64,000 nt of DNA from Salmonella enterica subsp. houtenae serovar Houten (GTDB lineage: Bacteria; Pseudomonadota; Gammaproteobacteria; Enterobacterales; Enterobacteriaceae), in NCBI GenBank assembly GCA_900478215.1, contig LS483478.1, positions 2,604,001-2,668,000 of the forward strand, given 5' to 3'. Below, in pieces: positions 40,479-50,747 of the stretch; position 1 is the stretch's first letter; each line of letters starts with the position of its first letter. Made by a program: the position numbers and the translations under genes. Under the pieces are notes generated by a model. It saw only the letters and a list, made by a program, of their open reading frames with translations, ran no database searches and was not told the DNA's origin.

Positions 40479-41585
40479 ATGTCAGAAAGCCCAAAAAAAG
40501 TGATCGTCGGCATGTCCGGCGGTGTCGATTCCTCCGTTTCCGCCTGGCTGTTGCAACAACAGGGTTATCAGGTAGAAGGCCTGTTCATGAAGAACTGGGA
40601 AGAGGACGACGGTGAGGAATACTGTACCGCAGCAGCCGATCTGGCCGACGCTCAGGCCGTCTGCGACAAGCTCGGCATTGAACTGCATACCGTCAATTTT
40701 GCCGCAGAATATTGGGATAATGTCTTTGAACTGTTCCTTGAAGAGTACAAAGCAGGCCGAACGCCGAATCCGGATATTCTGTGCAATAAAGAGATAAAAT
40801 TTAAAGCTTTCCTTGAATTCGCCGCAGAAGATTTAGGCGCCGACTACATCGCCACCGGCCACTACGTACGCCGTGCGGATATAAACGGCAAAAGCCGCCT
40901 GCTGCGCGGGCTCGACGGCAACAAAGATCAGAGCTATTTCCTCTATACGCTTGGCCATGAGCAGATCGCGCAAAGTCTGTTCCCGGTTGGCGAGCTGGAA
41001 AAACCCCAGGTGCGAAAAATCGCTGAAGATCTACGGCTGGTCACCGCAAAGAAAAAAGACTCCACCGGCATCTGCTTTATCGGCGAGCGCAAATTCCGCG
41101 ACTTTTTAGGGCGCTACCTGCCCGCGCAACCAGGGAAAATCATTACCGTTGACGGCGATGAAATCGGCGAGCATCAGGGTCTGATGTACCATACCCTCGG
41201 CCAGCGTAAAGGGTTGGGAATTGGTGGCACTAAAGACGGTAGCGAAGAACCCTGGTATGTTGTGGACAAGGACGTTGAAAACAATGTCTTGATTGTCGCT
41301 CAGGGACATGAGCACCCGCGTCTGATGTCGTCAGGCCTCATCGCCCAGCAGCTACATTGGGTCGATCGCGAGCCGTTCACCGGCACCCTGCGCTGTACGG
41401 TAAAAACCCGCTACCGCCAGACCGATATCGCGTGCACGATTAACGCTCTGGATGACGATCGTATCGAAGTCATCTTTGACGAGCCGGTTGCCGCCGTCAC
41501 GCCAGGCCAGTCTGCCGTTTTTTACAGCGGCGAAGTCTGCCTGGGCGGCGGTATTATCGAGCAGCGACTGCCGCTGACGGTCTGA
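40479..41585 (+). CDS. mnmA: tRNA-specific 2-thiouridylase MnmA
   Basis: 368 residues from the ATG at 40479 (open from 40434). It has the PP-loop GMSGGVDSSV for ATP, and two catalytic cysteines in DILCNKEIKF and STGICFIGER. It transfers sulphur to U34 of Lys, Glu and Gln tRNAs, receiving it through the Tus relay. It lies 53 bases after nudJ and upstream of hflD; a short CCGCC/GGCGG hairpin separates it from hflD. Confidence 0.97.
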   Translation: MSESPKKVIVGMSGGVDSSVSAWLLQQQGYQVEGLFMKNWEEDDGEEYCTAAADLADAQAVCDKLGIELHTVNFAAEYWDNVFELFLEEYKAGRTPNPDILCNKEIKFKAFLEFAAEDLGADYIATGHYVRRADINGKSRLLRGLDGNKDQSYFLYTLGHEQIAQSLFPVGELEKPQVRKIAEDLRLVTAKKKDSTGICFIGERKFRDFLGRYLPAQPGKIITVDGDEIGEHQGLMYHTLGQRKGLGIGGTKDGSEEPWYVVDKDVENNVLIVAQGHEHPRLMSSGLIAQQLHWVDREPFTGTLRCTVKTRYRQTDIACTINALDDDRIEVIFDEPVAAVTPGQSAVFYSGEVCLGGGIIEQRLPLTV

Positions 41586-41669
41586 TTTCAATATACAAAA
41601 TCATTCAAACCGCCTCAAGGCGGCTTAAAAGATGAAGTGTATTTTATTTGATACAAGGAAGCAGTGATT

Positions 41670-42311
41670 GTGGCAAAGAATTATTATGACATCACCCTCG
41701 CGCTGGCTGGCATTTGCCAGTCGGCACGCCTGGTACAGCAACTGGCGCACCAGGGACACTGTGATGCCGACGCGTTGCACGTTTCACTCAACAGTGTCAT
41801 TGATATGAATCCCAGCTCTACTCTGGGCGTATTCGGCGGTAGCGAAGCTAACCTGCGCCTCGGTCTGGAAACGCTGCTCGGCGTGCTGAATGCCAGCAGC
41901 CGACAAGGGCTTAACGCCGAACTGACCCGTTATACGCTTAGCCTGATGGTGCTGGAGCGCAAGCTATCATCAGCCAAAGGCGCGTTGAATACGTTAGGCG
42001 ATCGCATTAACGGTCTTCAGCGCCAGCTTGACCATTTTGATTTACAGTCAGACACACTGATGAGCGCCATGGCGGGTATCTACGTGGATGTGATTAGCCC
42101 GTTGGGGCCGCGCATTCAGGTGACAGGTTCCCCGGCCGTCCTGCAAAGCCCGCAGGTTCAGGCCAAAGTCCGCGCCTCGCTACTGGCAGGCATCCGCGCT
42201 GCCGTACTCTGGCAGCAGGTAGGCGGTGGCCGCCTACAGCTTATGTTTTCTCGTCATCGCCTGACGACTCAGGCAAAACAAATTCTTGCTCATTTAACCC
42301 CGGAGTTATGA
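41670..42311 (+). CDS. hflD: HflD, lysogenization regulator
   Basis: 213 residues with a GTG start at 41670, giving the standard MAKNYYDITLALAG beginning; another GTG at 41664 is closer to AAGGA. Features include LHVSLNSVIDMNPSSTLGVFGG and the coiled helical LERKLSSAKGALNTLGDRI. In E. coli it is a membrane-associated protein that affects phage lambda CII and lysogeny. purB starts three bases after its stop. Confidence 0.96.
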   Translation: MAKNYYDITLALAGICQSARLVQQLAHQGHCDADALHVSLNSVIDMNPSSTLGVFGGSEANLRLGLETLLGVLNASSRQGLNAELTRYTLSLMVLERKLSSAKGALNTLGDRINGLQRQLDHFDLQSDTLMSAMAGIYVDVISPLGPRIQVTGSPAVLQSPQVQAKVRASLLAGIRAAVLWQQVGGGRLQLMFSRHRLTTQAKQILAHLTPEL

Positions 42312-42314
42312 TTT

Positions 42315-43685
42315 ATGGAATTATCCTCACTGACCGCCGTTTCCCCTGTCGATGGACGCTACGGCGATAAAGTCAGCGCGCTGCGCGGGATTTTTAGCGA
42401 ATACGGCTTGCTGAAATTCCGTGTGCAAGTTGAAGTACGTTGGCTGCAGAAATTAGCCGCGCACGCAGCGATCAAGGAAGTTCCTGCTTTTGCTGCCGAC
42501 GCAAACGGTTACCTGGATACTCTTGTTGCAAACTTCAGCGAAGAAGATGCCGCGCGCATTAAAACCATTGAACGCACTACTAATCACGATGTGAAAGCGG
42601 TTGAGTATTTTCTGAAAGAGAAAGTCGCCGCAATCCCGGCGCTTCATGCCGTTTCCGAGTTTATCCACTTTGCCTGCACCTCTGAGGACATTAACAACCT
42701 GTCTCATGCATTAATGCTCAAATCCGCGCGCGATGAAGTAATCCTGCCCTACTGGCGCCAGGTGATTAATGCGGTTAAAGATCTCGCCACGCAGTATCGC
42801 GACATCCCGCTACTTTCCCGTACCCACGGCCAGCCGGCAACCCCTTCTACTTTGGGTAAAGAGATGGCGAATGTGGCGTATCGTATGGAGCGTCAGTTCC
42901 GCCAGCTAAACCAGGTGGAGATCCTCGGTAAAATTAACGGCGCCGTAGGCAACTATAACGCGCATATCGCCGCCTATCCGGAAGTTGACTGGCATCAGTT
43001 CAGCGAAGAGTTCGTCACCTCGCTGGGCATCCAGTGGAACCCCTACACCACCCAGATTGAACCGCATGATTATATTGCGGAACTGTTTGACTGTATCGCG
43101 CGCTTTAACACCATTTTGATCGACTTCGATCGCGATGTCTGGGGTTATATTGCGTTGAACCATTTCAAACAGAAAACCATCGCCGGGGAGATCGGTTCTT
43201 CTACCATGCCGCATAAAGTTAACCCCATTGACTTTGAAAACTCAGAAGGCAACCTCGGTCTGTCTAATGCGGTGTTGCACCATCTGGCAAACAAACTGCC
43301 GGTTTCCCGCTGGCAGCGCGATCTGACCGATTCGACCGTCCTGCGTAACCTGGGCGTCGGCATTGGCTATGCGCTTATCGCTTATCAGTCCACCCTGAAG
43401 GGCGTCAGCAAGCTGGAAGTGAACCGCGATCATCTGCTTGACGAACTGGATCACAACTGGGAAGTATTAGCCGAACCGATCCAGACCGTCATGCGCCGCT
43501 ATGGTATTGAAAAGCCCTATGAAAAACTGAAAGAGTTGACCCGTGGCAAGCGTGTCGATGCTGAAGGAATGAAACAATTTATTGATAGCCTGGCCCTGCC
43601 GGAAGCAGAAAAAACACGCCTTAAAGCCATGACGCCGGCAAATTATATCGGTCGCGCCGTGGCATTGGTCGACGAACTTAAATAA
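42315..43685 (+). CDS. purB: Adenylosuccinate lyase
   Basis: 456 residues with the fumarase/aspartase-superfamily signature GSSTMPHKVNPIDFEN, where Ser of the mobile loop is catalytic, and TSEDINNLSHAL and SRTHGQPATPSTLGKE regions of the active site. It performs two steps of purine synthesis (SAICAR to AICAR, adenylosuccinate to AMP). Translationally close to hflD; a terminator follows. Confidence 0.98.
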   Translation: MELSSLTAVSPVDGRYGDKVSALRGIFSEYGLLKFRVQVEVRWLQKLAAHAAIKEVPAFAADANGYLDTLVANFSEEDAARIKTIERTTNHDVKAVEYFLKEKVAAIPALHAVSEFIHFACTSEDINNLSHALMLKSARDEVILPYWRQVINAVKDLATQYRDIPLLSRTHGQPATPSTLGKEMANVAYRMERQFRQLNQVEILGKINGAVGNYNAHIAAYPEVDWHQFSEEFVTSLGIQWNPYTTQIEPHDYIAELFDCIARFNTILIDFDRDVWGYIALNHFKQKTIAGEIGSSTMPHKVNPIDFENSEGNLGLSNAVLHHLANKLPVSRWQRDLTDSTVLRNLGVGIGYALIAYQSTLKGVSKLEVNRDHLLDELDHNWEVLAEPIQTVMRRYGIEKPYEKLKELTRGKRVDAEGMKQFIDSLALPEAEKTRLKAMTPANYIGRAVALVDELK

Positions 43686-43693
43686 TGCATACC

Positions 43694-43722
43694 TCACCCT
43701 CTTTTCTTCAGAAAGAGGGTGA
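43694..43722 (+). terminator. purB terminator
   Basis: TCACCCTCTTTTC/GAAAGAGGGTGA stem with a TTCA loop nine bases after the stop codon. Only a short T-rich tail follows. Confidence 0.7.
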
Positions 43723-43732
43723 CTATTTGTCT

Positions 43733-43767
43733 GGTTTATTAACTGTTTATCCCCAAAGCACCATAAT
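43733..43767 (+). promoter_or_regulatory. PhoP box and autoregulated phoP promoter
   Basis: GGTTTA-TTAAC-TGTTTA (43733-43749) is a perfect PhoP direct repeat, 12 bases upstream of the -10 CATAAT (43762-43767), the class II activator arrangement known for phoPQ autoregulation. Confidence 0.92.
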
Positions 43768-43808
43768 CAACGCTAGACTGTTCTTATTGTTAACACAAGG
43801 GAGAAGAG

Positions 43809-44483
43809 ATGATGCGCGTACTGGTTGTAGAGGATAATGCATTATTACGCCACCACCTGAAGGTTCAGCTCCAGGATTCAGGTCACCAGGTCGATGCAGC
43901 AGAAGATGCCAGGGAAGCTGATTACTACCTTAATGAGCACCTGCCGGATATCGCTATTGTCGATTTAGGTCTGCCGGATGAAGACGGCCTTTCCTTAATA
44001 CGCCGCTGGCGCAGCAGTGATGTTTCACTGCCGGTTTTGGTGTTAACCGCGCGCGAAGGCTGGCAGGATAAAGTTGAGGTTCTCAGCTCCGGGGCCGATG
44101 ACTACGTGACGAAGCCGTTCCATATTGAAGAGGTCATGGCGCGTATGCAGGCGTTAATGCGTCGTAATAGCGGCCTGGCCTCCCAGGTAATCAACATCCC
44201 ACCTTTCCAGGTGGATCTCTCACGCCGGGAATTATCCGTCAATGAAGAGGTCATCAAACTCACAGCGTTCGAATACACCATTATGGAAACGCTTATTCGT
44301 AATAACGGTAAAGTAGTCAGTAAAGATTCGCTGATGCTTCAGCTATATCCGGATGCGGAACTGCGGGAAAGTCATACCATTGATGTCCTCATGGGGCGTC
44401 TGCGAAAAAAAATACAGGCCCAGTATCCGCACGATGTCATTACTACCGTACGCGGGCAGGGATACCTTTTTGAATTACGCTGA
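43809..44483 (+). CDS. phoP: Response regulator PhoP
   Basis: 224 residues matching Salmonella PhoP throughout. The receiver domain has acidic pocket EDN, phospho-acceptor Asp52 ([11 protein letters not shown]) and Lys in YVTKPFH. The OmpR-type winged helix ends [11 protein letters not shown]. PhoP activates virulence genes including pagC, pagD and pgtE in response to low Mg2+, acid and antimicrobial peptides sensed by PhoQ. GGGAGAAG precedes the ATG, and its stop overlaps the phoQ start by one base. Confidence 0.98.
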
Positions 44484-45946
44484 TGAATAAATTTGCTCGC
44501 CATTTTCTACCGCTGTCGCTACGAGTTCGTTTTTTGCTGGCGACAGCCGGTGTCGTGCTGGTGCTTTCTCTGGCTTATGGCATGGTTGCGCTGGTCGGCT
44601 ATAGCGTAAGTTTTGATAAAACCACATTTCGTCTGCTGCGCGGCGAAAGCAACCTGTTTTATACCCTCGCTAAATGGGAAAATAATAAAATCAGCGTTGA
44701 GCTGCCTGAAAACCTGGACATGCAAAGCCCAACCATGACGCTGATTTACGATGAAACGGGCAAATTATTATGGACACAGCGCAACATTCCCTGGCTGATT
44801 AAAAGTATTCAACCGGAATGGTTAAAAACGAACGGCTTCCATGAAATTGAAACCAACGTAAACGCCACCAGCACGCTATTGAGCGAAGATCATTCCGCAC
44901 AGGAAAAACTAAAAGAAGTACGTGAAGATGATAATGATGCGGAAATGACCCACTCGGTAGCGGTGAATATTTATCCTGCTACGGCGCGGATGCCGCAGTT
45001 AACTATCGTGGTAGTCGATACTATTCCGATAGAGCTAAAGCGCTCATATATGGTGTGGAGCTGGTTCGTATACGTGCTGGCCGCCAATTTATTATTAGTC
45101 ATTCCTTTACTGTGGATCGCCGCCTGGTGGAGCTTACGCCCTATCGAGGCTCTGGCGCGGGAAGTCCGTGAGCTTGAGGAGCATCACCGCGAAATGCTCA
45201 ATCCGGAGACGACGCGGGAGCTGACCAGTCTGGTGCGTAACCTTAATCAACTGCTCAAAAGCGAGCGTGAACGTTACAACAAATACCGCACGACTCTGAC
45301 CGACCTGACGCACAGTTTAAAAACGCCGCTCGCGGTATTGCAGAGTACGCTACGCTCTTTACGTAACGAGAAGATGAGCGTTAGCAAAGCCGAACCGGTG
45401 ATGCTGGAACAAATCAGTCGGATTTCCCAGCAGATCGGCTATTACCTGCATCGTGCCAGTATGCGCGGCAGCGGCGTTTTGTTAAGTCGCGAGCTACATC
45501 CCGTCGCGCCGCTGTTAGATAACCTGATCTCCGCGCTGAATAAAGTTTACCAGCGTAAAGGCGTGAATATCAGTATGGATATTTCACCGGAGATCAGTTT
45601 TGTCGGCGAGCAAAACGACTTTGTCGAAGTGATGGGCAACGTACTGGACAACGCTTGTAAATATTGTCTGGAATTTGTCGAGATTTCAGCTCGCCAGACC
45701 GACGATCATTTGCACATCTTCGTCGAAGATGACGGCCCAGGCATTCCTCACAGTAAACGTTCCCTGGTATTTGATCGCGGTCAGCGCGCCGATACCCTAC
45801 GACCAGGACAAGGCGTGGGGCTGGCTGTCGCTCGCGAGATTACGGAACAATACGCCGGGCAGATCATCGCCAGCGACAGTCTGCTCGGCGGCGCCCATAT
45901 GGAAGTCGTTTTTGGCCAACAGCACCCCACGCAGAAAGAGGAATAA
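44483..45946 (+). CDS. phoQ: Sensor histidine kinase PhoQ
   Basis: 487 residues: two transmembrane helices (about 17-39 and 194-215) around a periplasmic PAS-like sensor with the acidic patch EDDNDAE at 148-154, a HAMP domain, His277 in LTHSLKTPLAVL, and an ATPase domain with N, G1 (EDDGPGIP) and GQGVGLAVA boxes. It phosphorylates or dephosphorylates PhoP according to divalent cations, acid pH and cationic peptides. Translationally coupled to phoP. Confidence 0.98.
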   Translation: MNKFARHFLPLSLRVRFLLATAGVVLVLSLAYGMVALVGYSVSFDKTTFRLLRGESNLFYTLAKWENNKISVELPENLDMQSPTMTLIYDETGKLLWTQRNIPWLIKSIQPEWLKTNGFHEIETNVNATSTLLSEDHSAQEKLKEVREDDNDAEMTHSVAVNIYPATARMPQLTIVVVDTIPIELKRSYMVWSWFVYVLAANLLLVIPLLWIAAWWSLRPIEALAREVRELEEHHREMLNPETTRELTSLVRNLNQLLKSERERYNKYRTTLTDLTHSLKTPLAVLQSTLRSLRNEKMSVSKAEPVMLEQISRISQQIGYYLHRASMRGSGVLLSRELHPVAPLLDNLISALNKVYQRKGVNISMDISPEISFVGEQNDFVEVMGNVLDNACKYCLEFVEISARQTDDHLHIFVEDDGPGIPHSKRSLVFDRGQRADTLRPGQGVGLAVAREITEQYAGQIIASDSLLGGAHMEVVFGQQHPTQKEE

Positions 45947-46026
45947 ACATTTCTGCGCATACTTCCACGCATCTTGTTAAGCATCCGTTATAATCGGTGT
46001 CAGATATCAGCCTGCGGATACTTAAC

Positions 46027-47148
46027 ATGGAATACCAATTAACGCTTAACTGGCCCGACTTTCTTGAACGCCACTGGCAAAAACGCCCGGTGGTCTTGAA
46101 ACGTGGATTTACCAATTTTATCGATCCGCTCTCGCCGGATGAGCTGGCGGGGCTGGCGATGGAAAGCGAAATCGACAGTCGTCTCGTTAGCCATCAGGAT
46201 GGTAAATGGCAGGTCAACCACGGCCCCTTCGAAAGCTACGATCATCTCGGTGAGAGCAACTGGTCGTTGCTGGTACAGGCGGTAAACCACTGGCACGAAC
46301 CAACCGCTGCCTTGATGCGCCCGTTTCGCGCGCTACCGGACTGGCGTATTGACGATCTGATGATCTCATTTTCCGTTCCCGGCGGCGGCGTTGGCCCGCA
46401 CCTGGATCAGTATGATGTGTTTATTATCCAGGGAACCGGTCGCCGTCGCTGGCGCGTAGGCGAAAAGCTGCAAATGCGCCAACACTGCCCGCATCCCGAC
46501 CTGTTACAGGTCGATCCGTTCGAGGCCATTATTGACGAAGAGCTGGAACCAGGCGACATTCTGTATATTCCGCCAGGATTCCCGCATGAAGGCTATGCGC
46601 TGGAAAACGCCATGAACTATTCGGTCGGCTTTCGCGCGCCCAATACCCGCGAGCTGATCAGCGGTTTTGCCGATTACGTCCTGCAACGTGATCTGGGCAA
46701 CACATACTACAGCGATCCGGATATGCCATCCCGCAACCATCCAGCGGATATCCTGCCGCAGGAGATGGATAAATTGCGCAATATGATGCTTGATTTGATC
46801 AATCAACCCGCGCATTTCCAGCAGTGGCTTGGCGAGTTTATCTCCCAGTCACGCCACGAACTGGATATCGCACCGCCGGAGCCCCCCTATCAGCCAGATG
46901 AAATTTACGATGCCTTAAAACAAGGCGAGGTGTTGGTACGTCTCGGCGGTCTTCGCGTATTGCGTATTGGCAATGAGGTTTATGCGAATGGTGAAAAAGT
47001 AGACTCTCCACATCGCCCCGCTCTGGAGGCGCTCGCCAGTCACATTGTACTGACCGCCGAAAATTTCGGCGATGCGCTGGAAGACCCGTCCTTCCTCGCG
47101 ATGCTGGCGGCGCTGGTAAATAGCGGATACTGGTTTTTTGAAGGATAG
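46027..47148 (+). CDS. roxA: Ribosomal protein uL16 arginine hydroxylase RoxA
   Basis: 373 residues from the ATG at 46027 (open from 45997). It is a JmjC-type 2-oxoglutarate oxygenase with Fe ligands His and Asp in PHLDQYD and a later His in PPGFPHEG. The C-terminal part is the winged-helix domain of YcfD. It hydroxylates an arginine of ribosomal protein L16. It follows phoQ but has its own 80-base leader. Confidence 0.95.
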   Translation: MEYQLTLNWPDFLERHWQKRPVVLKRGFTNFIDPLSPDELAGLAMESEIDSRLVSHQDGKWQVNHGPFESYDHLGESNWSLLVQAVNHWHEPTAALMRPFRALPDWRIDDLMISFSVPGGGVGPHLDQYDVFIIQGTGRRRWRVGEKLQMRQHCPHPDLLQVDPFEAIIDEELEPGDILYIPPGFPHEGYALENAMNYSVGFRAPNTRELISGFADYVLQRDLGNTYYSDPDMPSRNHPADILPQEMDKLRNMMLDLINQPAHFQQWLGEFISQSRHELDIAPPEPPYQPDEIYDALKQGEVLVRLGGLRVLRIGNEVYANGEKVDSPHRPALEALASHIVLTAENFGDALEDPSFLAMLAALVNSGYWFFEG

Positions 47149-47162
47149 GTTTATGTAGTGCC

Positions 47163-47244
47163 TGAGAGCACCGCTAACGCCTCTTATCAGGCCTGCAAGA
47201 TCTCAGCGATCCTGTAGGCCTGATAAACGAGGCGCCATCCGGCA
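47163..47244. repeat. REP/BIME element between roxA and pepT
   Basis: Two inverted REP units (CTCTTATCAGGCCTGCA and TGTAGGCCTGATAAACGAGG, followed by CGCCATCCGGCA) between convergent genes. Confidence 0.85.
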
Positions 47245-47253
47245 GCGATAACG

Positions 47254-48480
47254 TTACGGCTGCTTCGCCGTCAGCTCGGCAATATGTACAATCACTTGTA
47301 CCGCTTTTTCCATCCCTTCCAGCGTCACAAATTCATGTTTGCCATGATAATTATATCCGCCGGTAAAGAGATTAGGACACGGCAGCCCCATAAACGATAG
47401 CTGTGCCCCGTCTGTGCCACCGCGAATCGGTTTCATCTCCGGCGTAATATGACAATCGCGCATGGCCTGCTGAGCGATATCGAGAATATGCGGATGCTCA
47501 ACCACTTTTTCGCGCATATTGTAATAACTGTCTTCAATCACCAGTTCGATATAACAGTCCGGATGCAGCCCCTTACCGACTTTTTTGGCAATCTCCATCA
47601 TTTTGCGTTTGCGCGCTTCAAACTGCTTACGGTCGAAATCGCGAATGATGTAGTGCATTTCGGCCCGATCAACGGTGCCTTTCATGCTGGCCAGATGATA
47701 AAACCCTTCGTAACCTTCGGTGGTTTCAGGCGCTTCATCCGCCGGCACTTCCGCGTGAATCCTCGCCGCCAACGACAGCGCATTAACCATCACGCCTTTC
47801 GCCGTACCGGGATGCACGTTATTGCCGACGATTTTGATATTCACCGAGGCGGCATTGAAGTTTTCAAATTCCAGCTCTCCCACGCCGCCGCCGTCGACCG
47901 TATAGGCCCACTGCGCGCCAAAAGCCTCAACATCGAAGTGCTTCGCGCCTTTCCCCACTTCTTCGTCAGGCGTAAACGCCACTTTAATTTCACCGTGGGG
48001 AATATGCTTACCTTTCAGCACCGCCAGCGCGGTCATGATCTCCGCAACGCCAGCTTTATCGTCCGCGCCCAGCAATGTCTTACCATCGGTAGTAATCAGC
48101 GTCTGCCCCAGCAATTGATGCAGTACCGGGAACATCACGGGTGACAACACCTCATCGCCAATCCCTAATGCAATATCGCCGCCGCGGTAATTCTCGACAA
48201 TCTGCGGGTTAACGTTTTTACCGCTGAAATCCGGAGAGGTATCCACATGGGAGATAAAACCAATGGCGGGAATATTACCCTCAACATTGGCCGGGAGCGT
48301 CGCCATCAACGTCCCTTTTTCGCTTAATGTAATGTTAACCAGCCCCATCTCTTCGAGCTGCTGTTTGAGCAAACGTAGTAACTTCCACTGTCCCTCAGTG
48401 CTGGGAACCTGCCGCACACCCGGCTTTGATTGGGTATCCAGCGATACGTAGTGTAAAAAACGCTCAAGTAGTTTATCCAT
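47254..48480 (-). CDS. pepT: Peptidase T
   Basis: 408 residues from the ATG at 48480 (MDKLLERFLHYVSLDTQSK; open from 48522). It is an M20-family tripeptidase with zinc ligands in GFISHVDTSPD, LLGADDKAG and FTPDEEVGKG, the catalytic Glu pair in the last, and a late metal His in NYHGKHEF. It releases the N-terminal residue from tripeptides in the cytoplasm. In Salmonella pepT is induced without oxygen through FNR; I did not find a convincing FNR box in the 250-base gap to potA. Confidence 0.97.
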   Translation of the reverse strand: MDKLLERFLHYVSLDTQSKPGVRQVPSTEGQWKLLRLLKQQLEEMGLVNITLSEKGTLMATLPANVEGNIPAIGFISHVDTSPDFSGKNVNPQIVENYRGGDIALGIGDEVLSPVMFPVLHQLLGQTLITTDGKTLLGADDKAGVAEIMTALAVLKGKHIPHGEIKVAFTPDEEVGKGAKHFDVEAFGAQWAYTVDGGGVGELEFENFNAASVNIKIVGNNVHPGTAKGVMVNALSLAARIHAEVPADEAPETTEGYEGFYHLASMKGTVDRAEMHYIIRDFDRKQFEARKRKMMEIAKKVGKGLHPDCYIELVIEDSYYNMREKVVEHPHILDIAQQAMRDCHITPEMKPIRGGTDGAQLSFMGLPCPNLFTGGYNYHGKHEFVTLEGMEKAVQVIVHIAELTAKQP

Positions 48481-48730
48481 GCAGTCACCCTCACTTTTCG
48501 TGACAACATTATTAATAAGCAAGAAAAGACAAATATTGCGTCAGGTCACTTTTATCCCTGCAAACAAGAATATTTCACTTTGACACGCTTTCTGACTATA
48601 AAGCTAAGTCAGTAATTCGCAACAAGGATTGGCGATTAGAGTGGTTTGCCGTAGAATGACCGCCCTCATTAAGAGTGATTAAGGTGGTTAACCACAAACC
48701 CCGCAGCGGTCAGCCATCCGTTGCGTTTAC

Positions 48731-49867
48731 ATGGGACAGAGTAAGAAATTGAATAAACAACCGCGTTCGCTTTCACCGCTGGTGCTTTTATCGGGAATTA
48801 GCAAAAGTTTCGATGGCAAAGAGGTCATTTCGCAACTGGATTTGACCATTAACAATGGCGAATTCCTCACGCTGCTTGGCCCTTCCGGCTGCGGTAAAAC
48901 AACCGTTCTTCGCCTGATTGCCGGCCTGGAAACCGTTGATGCCGGGCATATCATGCTGGATAACCAGGATATCACCCACCTTCCCGCCGAAAATCGTTAT
49001 GTGAATACCGTATTTCAAAGCTACGCTTTATTTCCGCATATGACGGTGTTTGAAAATGTCGCGTTTGGCTTACGAATGCAAAAAACCCCCGCTGCCGAGA
49101 TAGCGCCTCGCGTTACCGACGCGCTGCGTATGGTGCAGCTTGAAGAGTTTGCGCAACGTAAACCGCACCAGCTTTCCGGCGGACAACAGCAGCGCGTGGC
49201 TATCGCCCGCGCGGTGGTGAATAAACCTCGTCTGTTATTACTGGATGAATCGCTCTCGGCGCTGGACTATAAATTGCGCAAACAAATGCAGAATGAACTC
49301 AAAGCATTGCAGCGTAAACTCGGTATCACGTTTGTTTTTGTCACGCACGATCAGGAAGAAGCGCTAACGATGTCCGATCGTATTGTAGTGATGCGCAATG
49401 GCGTGATTGAGCAAGACGGCACGCCGCGCGAAATCTACGAAGAGCCGAAAAACCTGTTTGTCGCCGGTTTTATCGGCGAAATTAACCGCTTTGACGCGAC
49501 CGTCATTGAACGGCTTGATGAACAACGCGTCCGTGCCTGCGTCGAAGGTCGAGAGTGCAATATTTACGTCAATTTCTCCGTCGAACCGGGTCAAAAGCTG
49601 AACGTCCTGCTGCGCCCTGAAGATCTGCGCGTTGACGAAATCAACGACGACAACCACATCGAAGGGCTTATCGGCTACGTACGCGAGCGCAATTACAAAG
49701 GCATGACCCTGGAGTCGGTCGTCGAACTGGAAAATGGTAAAATGGTGATGGTCAGCGAATTCTTCAACGAAGACGATCCTGACTTTGACCATTCGCTTGA
49801 CCAAAAAATGGCCATTAATTGGGTAGAAAGCTGGGAGGTCGTGCTGGCTGATGAAGAATACAAGTAA
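48731..49867 (+). CDS. potA: Spermidine/putrescine importer ATPase PotA
   Basis: 378 residues: Walker A GPSGCGKTT, signature LSGGQQQR, Walker B LLLLDESLSALD and a C-terminal TOBE-like regulatory domain. It energises polyamine uptake with PotB, PotC and PotD. Its 3' end overlaps potB by 17 bases. First gene of the pot operon, which in Salmonella is split by sifA. Confidence 0.98.
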   Translation: MGQSKKLNKQPRSLSPLVLLSGISKSFDGKEVISQLDLTINNGEFLTLLGPSGCGKTTVLRLIAGLETVDAGHIMLDNQDITHLPAENRYVNTVFQSYALFPHMTVFENVAFGLRMQKTPAAEIAPRVTDALRMVQLEEFAQRKPHQLSGGQQQRVAIARAVVNKPRLLLLDESLSALDYKLRKQMQNELKALQRKLGITFVFVTHDQEEALTMSDRIVVMRNGVIEQDGTPREIYEEPKNLFVAGFIGEINRFDATVIERLDEQRVRACVEGRECNIYVNFSVEPGQKLNVLLRPEDLRVDEINDDNHIEGLIGYVRERNYKGMTLESVVELENGKMVMVSEFFNEDDPDFDHSLDQKMAINWVESWEVVLADEEYK

Positions 49868-50714
49868 ATTCCAGAATGTAGTGATTATCACTATCGTCGG
49901 TTGGCTTGTGTTGTTTGTCTTTCTGCCCAACCTGATGATCATCGGCACCAGCTTTCTGACCCGTGACGACGCCAGCTTCGTCAAAATGGTCTTTACGCTG
50001 GATAACTACGCGCGCCTGCTCGATCCGCTCTATTTTGAAGTGCTCCTGCACTCTCTGAATATGGCGTTGATCGCCACCCTCTCCTGCCTGGTGCTGGGCT
50101 ATCCTTTTGCCTGGTTTTTGGCGAAGTTACCGGAAAAGATACGTCCGCTATTACTTTTTTTGCTGATCGTTCCGTTCTGGACCAACTCGCTGATCCGCAT
50201 CTATGGGCTGAAAATTTTCCTGAGCACTAAAGGTTACCTCAATGAATTCCTGCTGTGGCTGGGGGTGATTGATACGCCGATTCGCATCATGTTCACCCCG
50301 AGCGCAGTGATTATCGGCCTGGTCTACATCCTGCTGCCGTTTATGGTCATGCCGCTCTACTCCAGCATTGAGAAACTCGATAAACCGCTGCTGGAGGCCG
50401 CACGCGATCTCGGCGCCAGTAAAATGCAAACGTTCATTCGCATTATTATTCCACTGACCATGCCGGGCATTGTCGCCGGTTGCCTGCTGGTGATGCTACC
50501 GGCAATGGGGCTGTTCTACGTCTCCGATTTAATGGGTGGCGCGAAAAACCTGCTAATTGGCAACGTGATTAAGGTACAGTTCCTGAATATCCGCGACTGG
50601 CCGTTTGGCGCCGCTACCAGCATTACGCTGACCATCGTGATGGGACTCATGCTGTTGATTTACTGGCGGGCTTCCCGCTTGTTGAATAAGAAGGTGAGTG
50701 ATATAAGCGACTAA
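49851..50714 (+). CDS. potB: Spermidine/putrescine permease PotB
   Basis: 287 residues with six membrane segments and the EAA loop EAARDLGASKMQTFIRI. The C-terminus reads LLNKKVSDISD, whereas E. coli PotB ends LLNKKVELE. The change occurs exactly where the sifA insertion begins, so the last residues are encoded by inserted DNA. Function should be unaffected since only the cytoplasmic tail differs. Confidence 0.97.
   Translation: MKNTSKFQNVVIITIVGWLVLFVFLPNLMIIGTSFLTRDDASFVKMVFTLDNYARLLDPLYFEVLLHSLNMALIATLSCLVLGYPFAWFLAKLPEKIRPLLLFLLIVPFWTNSLIRIYGLKIFLSTKGYLNEFLLWLGVIDTPIRIMFTPSAVIIGLVYILLPFMVMPLYSSIEKLDKPLLEAARDLGASKMQTFIRIIIPLTMPGIVAGCLLVMLPAMGLFYVSDLMGGAKNLLIGNVIKVQFLNIRDWPFGAATSITLTIVMGLMLLIYWRASRLLNKKVSDISD
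50683..50696 (+). repeat. 14-base direct repeat flanking sifA (left copy)
   Basis: TGAATAAGAAGGTG, within the last codons of potB; the identical sequence at 52347-52360 precedes potC. The pair borders the 1.65-kb segment containing sifA, as reported for S. Typhimurium. Confidence 0.9.
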
Positions 50715-50747
50715 TTGCGTAACGTTAACGAATCCACTCGGATCCGG